From Pseudolysobacter sp. (GTDB taxonomy: Bacteria; Pseudomonadota; Gammaproteobacteria; Xanthomonadales; Rhodanobacteraceae), in assembly GCA_025351985.1 (NCBI GenBank), contig JANXUW010000440.1, positions 1-7,556 on the forward strand: a stretch of 7,556 nucleotides of DNA, written 5' to 3'. The translations under genes and the position numbers were made by a program. The first letter of the stretch is position 1; each line of letters starts with the position of its first letter. The notes under the pieces are model-generated. The model was not told where the DNA came from. It did not search any database and worked only from the letters and a program-made list of their open reading frames with translations. This document shows, piece by piece, positions 1 to 5,306 of the stretch.

Positions 1-1
1 G

Positions 2-358
2 GCTGCGTTCCACAAGACCGTGCATCGGCCGTGGGGCAGCTACACGGTTCTCGAGGACGCGGCCGACTGCAAGGTCAAGCGGCTCATGGTCAAGCCCGGC
101 CACGTCCTCTCGCTGCAAATGCATCATCGGCGCAGCGAGCACTGGACCGTGGTCAGCGGCGTCGCCAAGGTGCGCGTAGGCGAGGAAGAGTTTCTGCTCG
201 AACGTAACGAATCGACCTACATCCCGATGAACACGATTCATCGTCTGGAAAACCCCACCGATGCCGATATCGCCCTGATCGAAGTGCAGTGCGGCGATTA
301 TTTCGGCGAGGACGACATCGTCCGGCTCGAAGATCGTTATGGGCGCGTTGCGGGCTGA
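2..358 (+). CDS. manC: Mannose-1-phosphate guanylyltransferase / mannose-6-phosphate isomerase, C-terminal part (5' end outside window)
   Basis: The frame is open from base 2 and ends at TGA 356-358, giving about 118 visible residues. They match the C-terminal type II phosphomannose isomerase (cupin) domain of the bifunctional ManC/AlgA/XanB/CpsB family. Visible family signatures are HRPWGSY near the start, the metal-site region LSLQMHHRRSEHWTVVSG, STYIP, the late histidine in IHRLENP, and the terminal GDYFGEDDIVRLEDRYGR. The GTG at base 20 lies inside the conserved block, and in-frame coding (AAFHKT) continues upstream of it, so it is not the real start. Family knowledge: the enzyme interconverts fructose-6-P and mannose-6-P and makes GDP-mannose from mannose-1-P and GTP in the cytoplasm, for exopolysaccharide or LPS. 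The nucleotidyltransferase half lies to the left of the window. MHHRR replaces the more usual MHHHR, a small variation. Which of the family names applies depends on a polysaccharide cluster that is not visible. Confidence 0.95.
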   Translation, partial: AAFHKTVHRPWGSYTVLEDAADCKVKRLMVKPGHVLSLQMHHRRSEHWTVVSGVAKVRVGEEEFLLERNESTYIPMNTIHRLENPTDADIALIEVQCGDYFGEDDIVRLEDRYGRVAG

Positions 359-380
359 ATCTCTCGCCCGGCTATGAAAA

Positions 381-396
381 CCGACCGTCCGGTCGG
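381..396. repeat. 16-bp inverted repeat 22 bases after manC stop
   Basis: CCGACCGTCCGGTCGG consists of two 7-base arms, CCGACCG and CGGTCGG, around TC. It lies just past the manC stop. It could fold as a short GC-rich stem that ends manC transcription, but the 2-base centre is too tight for a normal hairpin loop and no T-run follows (the next bases are CACGCTCATT). Arms of the form CCGACCG/CGGTCGG also resemble operators bound by TetR-family repressors. Neither role can be shown from sequence. Confidence 0.4.
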
Positions 397-516
397 CACG
401 CTCATTGCTTATGCATCCAGCCGGCGGCGTACTGCGTAAATCTGTGCTCGGCAAGAGACCGTTGCAATTCTTCACACCGTGGAGGTTGTGTTTTTTGTGC
501 CAGCAACGCAACATTA

Positions 517-532
517 AGTGACGTACGTCACT
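517..532. promoter_or_regulatory. CRP/Clp/FNR-family type operator (perfect palindrome)
   Basis: AGTGACGTACGTCACT is identical to its reverse complement over 16 bp. Its core GTGA-N6-TCAC is the half-site and spacing of the CRP superfamily; the CRP consensus is TGTGA-N6-TCACA, and here the outermost T and A are changed to A and T. It sits in an AT-rich stretch upstream of the first DUF11 gene, which suits an activator site. Its centre, 524.5, is about 40-50 bases before the likely transcription start area if the AT-rich block at 544-570 is the promoter. An alternative reading is a weak terminator (6-bp stem AGTGAC/GTCACT, GTAC loop, followed by ATTTTT), but the stem is short. Another palindrome-binding regulator is also possible. 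Confidence 0.45.
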
Positions 533-580
533 ATTTTTCCGGGTTTTTACATAGTTTTACGCTATAAAAAGCTACCAATT
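533..580 (+). promoter_or_regulatory. AT-rich promoter-like stretch upstream of the first DUF11 gene
   Basis: This stretch stands out against its GC-rich surroundings. TATAAA at 563-568 resembles a -10 box, and TTTACA at 546-551 resembles a -35 box, but they are only 11 bases apart, too close to work together. No good -35 lies 16-18 bases before TATAAA. A weak -35 would fit an activator-dependent promoter served by the palindrome at 517-532, but the distance from that palindrome (centre near -50 if TATAAA is used) is not one of the classical CRP positions. TAGTTT at 552-557 would put the centre near -40, but it is a poor -10. The start point is unresolved. Confidence 0.3.
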
Positions 581-588
581 AAAGCGCT

Positions 589-620
589 TTTCTGCGTCAG
601 AACTGGACAAATTTCTGCGT
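589..620 (+). repeat. Short direct repeat TTTCTGCGT x2
   Basis: TTTCTGCGT occurs at 589-597 and again at 612-620, 23 bases apart start to start, close to two helical turns. Both lie just downstream of the promoter-like stretch, and the first overlaps the end of the palindrome AAAGCGCTTT (581-590). Such spacing is typical of binding sites for response regulators on one DNA face, but two 9-mers may also be chance. Confidence 0.25.
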
Positions 621-828
621 TATCTAGACACATAGGGGCTGCGCATGGGGCGCAGGTGTTGTAACGGCAGCGTCACCATTGCGCGCTCTGCGACACGTCC
701 CGATCGAATGCCATCTGGTGTGGCTTTCGAGTTTTGCGTGGGTCTGAAACAGCAGGTTAGCGCGGAAAATTCAAACTTCGGCTTCCCGTAGACGGACGCC
801 ACAGGCAATCAGCGGGAATGCAGTGATT

Positions 829-834
829 CGGAAA
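829..834 (+). promoter_or_regulatory. Ribosome binding site deciding the start at 843
   Basis: CGGAAA at 829-834 is a modest Shine-Dalgarno sequence placed 8 bases before ATG 843. The in-frame ATG at 834 overlaps this site and has no purine-rich sequence at a usable distance; the nearest, GCGGGAA at 812-818, is about 15 bases away. I therefore prefer 843. Confidence 0.45.
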
Positions 835-842
835 TGCCGCCA

Positions 843-3800
843 ATGACGAAGTACAAACCGATCCGGTCAGGGCGATCTCGCTTCGCGAATATTCCGCACC
901 TCTGCGCCTGCGCGGTTCTCGGCATGATGCTCGGTGTGATGAGTGAATCATGGGCTCAGGTATGTGCCGTACCCGGGGTAAGTGGACTGGGTACACCCAC
1001 TGGTATCGTGAATACTTTTTTCCAGGGCAACGCCAATCTTAGTGCAGGTGCGACGACCCTGACGCTCGGACTGCGCGATGGGCGCGGTGCGACTGACGCG
1101 ATCGTCGCCGGCGACCTTCTGCTGATCATCCAGATGCAGGATGGCACAATCAATTTTACCAACTCCGGCAGCTACGGTGATGGCAGCACCGGCTCGGGCA
1201 CAACCAGCGTGCTCAGCGCGGGTTTGCAGGAGTTCGTCAAGGTGGTGGCTACGACCGGCACCAGCACCGGTGCGGTGGTGACGTTCACCCCCGCGCTCAC
1301 CAACAGCTATACCCAGGCAAACTATGTCGCTGGCAGCAGCGGCCAGAAGCGCTACCAGGTCATCCGCGTCCCGCAATACACTGCGGCTACGGCGGCAGGC
1401 GTGACGGCGCCGGCGTGGGGGTTGAGTGGTGTCGGTGCGACCGGTGAAACCGGCGGCGTCGCGGTCATCGACGTCCGCGATACCCTGACGCTGGGCAGTG
1501 CCACCGTCGAGGGCCAGACCAACCGCGCATTTTTCTTGGGTGGCAAAGGCTTTCGCGGAGCAGCCGGCATTCAGAGCACGGGGGCCGGTTCGCCGAACGA
1601 TTGGGCTACGGTTGCACCCAATGCGCACGGCGGCAAAGGCGAAGGCATCGTCGGCACGCCGCGCTACATCGTCAACAAGACCAACGGCTGGGGGTTTCAG
1701 ACCAGCAACAATGGAACAGCTGCTACCCAGGCGGCATTGACCCAACTCGATTCAACTGTCGAAGGTTATCCGGGTGGCTCGCATGCGCGCGGCGCCCCAG
1801 GGAATGCTGGCGGCGGTGGTACCGATGGCGGTACCGGCGCCAACAACGAAAACGCCGGCGGCGGCGGCGGCGGCGGCTACGGCGCGGGCGGCTACGGCGG
1901 TCGGCCTTGGAATGCGCCGCTGGTCGATACCGATGGCCGTGGCGGCACAGGATATGCGTCGACGCTAGCTTTCAATCGCTTGTTCCTCGGCGGCGGCGGC
2001 GGCTCGGGCGGTACCAACGATGGCACGGCCGATACCGGGGTCTACAATAATCAGGCTATTTCCTGCGCCGGCGGCAATGGCATCTGTTCTTCCGGTGCGG
2101 CCGGGGGCGGAATCGTGATTATTCGCGCCAGACTGGTCGGTGGATCCGGTGTCATCGATGTGCGCGGCGCGCATGGCTACAACACTGGCAACGATGCGGC
2201 GGGCGGCGGCGGTGGCGGCGGCTCGGTCGTGATCTATTCCATCGACGGCGGCTCGGCCACGGTTGACGCGTCGGGCGGCGACGGCGGCAATGCCTGGGCA
2301 GGCCATGATGTTAATCCTACGCCGGGGGACCGCCATGGCCCAGGTGGTGGTGGTGGTGCCGGGTTTGTCGCGTTCTCGCCCGCCGCGATGAGTATTACCG
2401 CGAACCTCAACGGCGGTACGCCGGGTATCACCACGAACGGGCCGAACGATACCTATTCGTCGACCGGCAACAACGGTGGCCTGGCTACATTTCAGACTCC
2501 GAACACCCCCGGCGTGGTGCCCGGCGCTTTGTGTGCAACCGATCTGCACCTGAGCAAGACCGATGGCGTCACCAGCCTGGTTTCTCCAGGCCTGACCACC
2601 TACACCTTGACCGCGATCAACCTTGGCTTGTTGGCGACCAGCGGCACCATTACCGTTGTCGATGTTTTGCCGGTGGGTCTGACCGTCGCCGCTGGCCCAG
2701 TGCCGTTGAGCGGCGCGCAGGCGGCAAACTGGACCTGTTCTGCCGCTGCCCAGGTGATCACGTGTACCTCGGCAACCGTGATCGCCGGCAATGGCTCGAG
2801 CGTATTTGCGTTCGCTGCCATCGTCAGCGGGGCGAATGGCACCTCTCTGGTCAACAAGGCTTTGATCGGTGGTGGCGGCGATCCGAACAAGACGACTGCA
2901 CCGACCCCGGTTAGCACCACCGCGTGCAGCGCCAACGACAATCCATCGGGCTGCGCGATTGATGCCGATACCATCCAGGCACCGTCGCTGAGCCTGAGCA
3001 AAACCGATGGCACCGTTACGGTTCTTGCCGGAGGCACCAGCACCTACACCTTGACTGTTGCGAACAATGGCGCGGTCGCCAGTAGCGGCACCATCCGCGT
3101 CGTTGATGTTCTTCCCACAGGTTTGAGTTATACCGGTGTCACACCCTTTACCCAGGCTCCGTTTACTTGCAACTATACGTCGGCGAGTTTGAGTTTTTCG
3201 TGCGATAGCACAGTTCCGCTGGCGGCGGGCGCCAATGTCACGATCAGCATTCCGGTCGCGGTGGCAACGGCGGCACCGGGTGCGGTGACCAACCTTGCGC
3301 AAGTCGGCGGCGGCGCTGATCCGAACAAAACCACATTGCCCACGATCGCGACTACATCCGCGTGCCCTGCGCCGGTGCCGCCCGCGACCACTTCATTCGA
3401 TGCTTCATCCGGGTGCGCTGCCGATGCCGACAGCGTCAAGCATGTGAACCTGTCGCTGACCAAGGACGACGGCGTCGCGTATCTGTTGATCAATGGCCAA
3501 ACTACCTATGTGTTCACCGTGAATAACGGTGGCGATACCGCATCCGTCGGCACGATCAACTTTACCGATGTACTGCCCACAGTGGGTGCGACATCGATGA
3601 ACTGGCCCGCGAGCTTGACCATCGGTGGCACGAACGCGGCCGACTGGGCCTGCATACGCGTCAACGCGCAGACCGTGACCTGTTCCTCCGCCATCGCGAT
3701 TGCGGCCGGCGGAAACAGCAAATTCAGCCTGATCGCGAATGCCGGCAGCGCGACGAATGGTAATCAATACATCAACAAGGCACGCATCAACGGCGGCGGT

Positions 3801-5240
3801 GATCCGGACTTGCTGCCCGCAGCTCCAACCGCGACCGATGTCGGCAATTGCGTCAGCAACAGCAATCCGGGCGGCTGTGCGACCGATCTGGACACCGCCA
3901 CCCAGCCAACCATCCGCCTGGCCAAATCGCATGCGAATCCGCAGGCGCGCTCGCCGGTGGATACGGTACCGTTCACCTTGCTGGTCAGTGATACGGGCGG
4001 CATAGTTTCGGGCGGTGCCGGTACGGTGCGCGTGATAGACGTATTGCCTGCAGGTATGAGTTTCAGCGGTACAACTCCATTTACCTCAGGAATTTTCAAC
4101 TGCAGTGTTTCTGCGCAGACCATCACCTGTGACAACACCGCCGTTATCCCGGCGTTGTCGAGCACCAGCATTACCTTCAGCGCTACACTGAATGCCGGTG
4201 CTGCCAACGTTGTCCTGAACCGTGCCCAGGTTGGAACCACCGGGGCGGATCCGAGCAACGCCGCGCTGCCCACCGCAGTCACCGCGGCTGCTTGTACCGG
4301 CAACGGCGCGCCGAGTGTTGGCTGTGCCGTCGATACCATCGCCAGTCCGAGCAATATCACGCTGAGCAAAGGCGCGCCTGCCACCGCCACGACTAATGGC
4401 TCGCTGCTGTATACGATCAGTCTCGGCAACAGCGGCGGTACGGCAAGTGGAACCACGCTGACAGTCAGCGACGTTTTGCCGGCCGGAGTGACGTATGTGA
4501 GCGCGACGATCGGTACCAATGTGACGAGCGTGACTTGCACCGGTACCACCACGCTCACCTGCACTGTCACGCTGACCGCAGCAATCGCGGCAAATACAGC
4601 GATTGGCGCCGCCGTATTTACGCTCACCACCACCGCGCCGAGTAGCGCCGGCACGATCATCAACTATGCCTCGGTCGACCCCACTGGTGGCACCGCGCCG
4701 CCAACGCCCGGCGCGTCATGCGCCCCGGCGGCAAGTTGCGGCAGCGCGACCACGATTGTGAAAACGCCGCCGACTCTTGGAATTGCCAAAACCTCGAATG
4801 GCCCATGGATTGTCGGCCAGAGCGGTGCGACCTATACACTGACGGTCACCAACAGCGGCGGTCAACCGACCAGCGGCACGATCACCGTGCTGGATACCTT
4901 GCCCGCCGGAATTTCGGCCCCGGCCAGCTTTAGCAGTGGCAGTTGGACGTGCACCACGCTCGGTCAGGCAGTGAGTTGCACCAGTAGTGCCGTGCTGGCG
5001 GCAGGCGGCGGCAACAGCGTGATCGTCATTCCGATCGTTATCGACGCTTCCGCAGTCACGCAGGTCGGCGATGACAATTCATCTGTCCCGCACCTGAGTC
5101 ACGTCGCGCCCGCCGGATTGGCTGAGGCAGACGATGCGATGCATTTGTTGCACAGCTTGCCAGTCGCAATGCCGTATTTTAACAATGTTGTTCATTTGCA
5201 TTGTCGCGATCTGCCAGACCCAGAGCGCGCCGCCACCTAA
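843..5240 (+). CDS. Secreted glycine-rich DUF11-repeat protein, 1465 aa, abnormal C-terminus
   Basis: Residues are numbered from ATG 843; an in-frame ATG at 834 would add three. Residues 1-38 are a Sec signal peptide with a basic start, hydrophobic core CACAVLGMMLGVM and cleavage after SWA. Residues 39 to about 560 form a glycine-rich head with RVPQY (about 175), GKGFRGA (234) and three modules of a glycine run followed by a beta-strand (from about 419, 454 and 499). This arrangement resembles the glycine-rich regions of myxobacterial AgmC-like gliding-motility proteins; the match is by eye. Six DUF11 repeats begin near 567, 715, 867, 1022, 1170 and 1310. Their signatures are LSKTDG, TYTLTV.N.G, SGTI.V.DVLP.G, a C-x(7-10)-C pair and GGGGDPNK. 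Family knowledge: DUF11 is a beta-sandwich repeat of surface proteins, often adhesive or structural. The sixth repeat stops at residue 1405 (base 5057). The last 60 residues are His- and Asp-rich, not DUF11, and look like read-through of non-coding or foreign DNA. No outer-membrane anchor, IPTL-CTERM or PEP-CTERM signal is present. Exact function is unknown. Confidence 0.85.
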   Translation: MTKYKPIRSGRSRFANIPHLCACAVLGMMLGVMSESWAQVCAVPGVSGLGTPTGIVNTFFQGNANLSAGATTLTLGLRDGRGATDAIVAGDLLLIIQMQDGTINFTNSGSYGDGSTGSGTTSVLSAGLQEFVKVVATTGTSTGAVVTFTPALTNSYTQANYVAGSSGQKRYQVIRVPQYTAATAAGVTAPAWGLSGVGATGETGGVAVIDVRDTLTLGSATVEGQTNRAFFLGGKGFRGAAGIQSTGAGSPNDWATVAPNAHGGKGEGIVGTPRYIVNKTNGWGFQTSNNGTAATQAALTQLDSTVEGYPGGSHARGAPGNAGGGGTDGGTGANNENAGGGGGGGYGAGGYGGRPWNAPLVDTDGRGGTGYASTLAFNRLFLGGGGGSGGTNDGTADTGVYNNQAISCAGGNGICSSGAAGGGIVIIRARLVGGSGVIDVRGAHGYNTGNDAAGGGGGGGSVVIYSIDGGSATVDASGGDGGNAWAGHDVNPTPGDRHGPGGGGGAGFVAFSPAAMSITANLNGGTPGITTNGPNDTYSSTGNNGGLATFQTPNTPGVVPGALCATDLHLSKTDGVTSLVSPGLTTYTLTAINLGLLATSGTITVVDVLPVGLTVAAGPVPLSGAQAANWTCSAAAQVITCTSATVIAGNGSSVFAFAAIVSGANGTSLVNKALIGGGGDPNKTTAPTPVSTTACSANDNPSGCAIDADTIQAPSLSLSKTDGTVTVLAGGTSTYTLTVANNGAVASSGTIRVVDVLPTGLSYTGVTPFTQAPFTCNYTSASLSFSCDSTVPLAAGANVTISIPVAVATAAPGAVTNLAQVGGGADPNKTTLPTIATTSACPAPVPPATTSFDASSGCAADADSVKHVNLSLTKDDGVAYLLINGQTTYVFTVNNGGDTASVGTINFTDVLPTVGATSMNWPASLTIGGTNAADWACIRVNAQTVTCSSAIAIAAGGNSKFSLIANAGSATNGNQYINKARINGGGDPDLLPAAPTATDVGNCVSNSNPGGCATDLDTATQPTIRLAKSHANPQARSPVDTVPFTLLVSDTGGIVSGGAGTVRVIDVLPAGMSFSGTTPFTSGIFNCSVSAQTITCDNTAVIPALSSTSITFSATLNAGAANVVLNRAQVGTTGADPSNAALPTAVTAAACTGNGAPSVGCAVDTIASPSNITLSKGAPATATTNGSLLYTISLGNSGGTASGTTLTVSDVLPAGVTYVSATIGTNVTSVTCTGTTTLTCTVTLTAAIAANTAIGAAVFTLTTTAPSSAGTIINYASVDPTGGTAPPTPGASCAPAASCGSATTIVKTPPTLGIAKTSNGPWIVGQSGATYTLTVTNSGGQPTSGTITVLDTLPAGISAPASFSSGSWTCTTLGQAVSCTSSAVLAAGGGNSVIVIPIVIDASAVTQVGDDNSSVPHLSHVAPAGLAEADDAMHLLHSLPVAMPYFNNVVHLHCRDLPDPERAAT
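1857..1877 (+). repeat. (GGC)7 tract inside the glycine-rich head
   Basis: Seven GGC codons in a row encode seven of eight successive glycines, followed by YGAGGYGG. Shorter tracts occur at 1989-2003 (five GGC) and, with GGT interruptions, near 2202-2222 and 2344-2358. Slippage here would add or remove whole glycines and keep the frame. Confidence 0.8.
2541..5057 (+). repeat. Array of six diverged DUF11-coding repeats (the last incomplete)
   Basis: Protein-level repeats of about 140-155 residues start near bases 2541, 2985, 3441, 3906, 4350 and 4770. Each carries a KTDG- or KTSNG-like opening, YTLTV.N.GG, TI.V.DVLP.G, and a cysteine pair. Repeats one to five continue to a GGG.DP-like stretch and a linker that itself carries two cysteines, such as ACSANDNPSGCA. 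DNA identity between copies is low by eye, so this is an old array. The sixth copy stops before its GGGGDP segment. It is most like the single full DUF11 copy of the next gene, sharing AKTSNGPW, SAPASF.SGSW and an ASAV ending. Confidence 0.85.
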
Positions 5241-5306
5241 ATGAACTATCACCAAAGAATTTTGCCGCCAATGTTTATCCATTCAGTAACACCAGGGGAA
5301 ATCGCA
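5058..5306. other. Non-DUF11 segment: odd tail of the first gene plus leader of the second
   Basis: From about 5058 the reading frame of the first DUF11 gene continues to TAA 5238-5240 but encodes nothing like the family. The DNA is less GC-rich around 5171-5200 and contains overlapping inverted repeats: CAATGC (5167-5172) with GCATTG (5198-5203), and ACAATG (5182-5187) with CATTGT (5199-5204). This looks more like an intergenic or promoter segment than coding sequence. I translated all frames and recognised no protein. A minus-strand open frame covers part of it, but it uses several rare codons (TTA, ATA, AGA) and has no family match that I know. No clear insertion-sequence ends were seen. 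Confidence 0.5.
5294..5300 (+). promoter_or_regulatory. Strong ribosome binding site deciding the start at 5307
   Basis: AGGGGAA lies 6 bases before ATG 5307, an excellent Shine-Dalgarno. The earlier in-frame ATGs at 5241 (directly after the TAA of the upstream gene) and 5271 lack one. Starting at 5307 also gives a normal-looking signal peptide. Confidence 0.75.

Larger units (their letters stand above)
359..833. other. Long intergenic region between manC and the first DUF11 gene
   Basis: About 475 bases hold no convincing gene; the short open frames here have no recognisable protein signature. From left to right it contains an inverted repeat (381-396), an AT-rich block (about 484-590) with a perfect palindrome (517-532) and promoter-like sequence, a 10-bp perfect palindrome AAAGCGCTTT (581-590), a 9-bp direct repeat (589-597 and 612-620), and a short hairpin with arms CTGCGC and GCGCAG (639-655) that lacks a T-tract. 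The rest, about 660-828, shows nothing I recognise. I compared it with the c-di-GMP (GEMM-I) riboswitch consensus and saw no match. The length suggests a long regulated leader for the downstream surface protein, but that is inference. Confidence 0.6.

Noticed and set aside
660..842. Possible c-di-GMP or other riboswitch in the leader
   Set aside because: I looked for GEMM-I landmarks (the conserved GGCAAACC-like and GCAAAGCC-like strands and tetraloop) and did not find them in order. No other riboswitch class was recognisable.
891..960. Lipobox in the first DUF11 protein (HLCACAVLG)
   Set aside because: The cysteines come at the start of the hydrophobic segment rather than after it, and a good type I cleavage site (SWA) follows, so it is not a lipoprotein signal.
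1797..2360. Glycine-rich region considered as collagen-like or PE_PGRS-like
   Set aside because: There is no Gly-x-y periodicity, and there are no PE/PPE features. The pattern is glycine runs followed by beta-strands, matching AgmC-like heads better.
948..3302. Long minus-strand open frames (948-1745 and 1965-3302) opposite the first DUF11 gene
   Set aside because: Their translations are Arg-, Ala- and Gly-rich with no recognisable family. They lie antisense to a gene with clear signal peptide and domain signatures, and they reflect GC-rich repetitive codons.
3764..4663. 299-residue minus-strand frame, hydrophobic and Val/Pro-rich
   Set aside because: It is antisense to DUF11 repeats four and five. 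Its apparent hydrophobicity comes from reversing Thr-, Gly- and Ala-rich codons, and no ribosome site or family signature was seen.
2541..5057. Regularly spaced repeats considered as a CRISPR or tandem DNA array
   Set aside because: The period is about 450 bases, the copies are diverged at the DNA level, and conservation is at the protein level (DUF11 domains).
5061..5240. His-rich tail of the first DUF11 protein considered as a metal-binding domain
   Set aside because: The histidines are scattered without a known spacing motif, and the stretch begins at an abrupt break in homology, so read-through of unrelated DNA is the simpler explanation.
5079..5282. 67-residue minus-strand frame considered as a transposase remnant
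   Set aside because: It has rare codons, no DDE or HTH signature and no insertion-sequence ends or target duplication around it. It remains unexplained rather than called.
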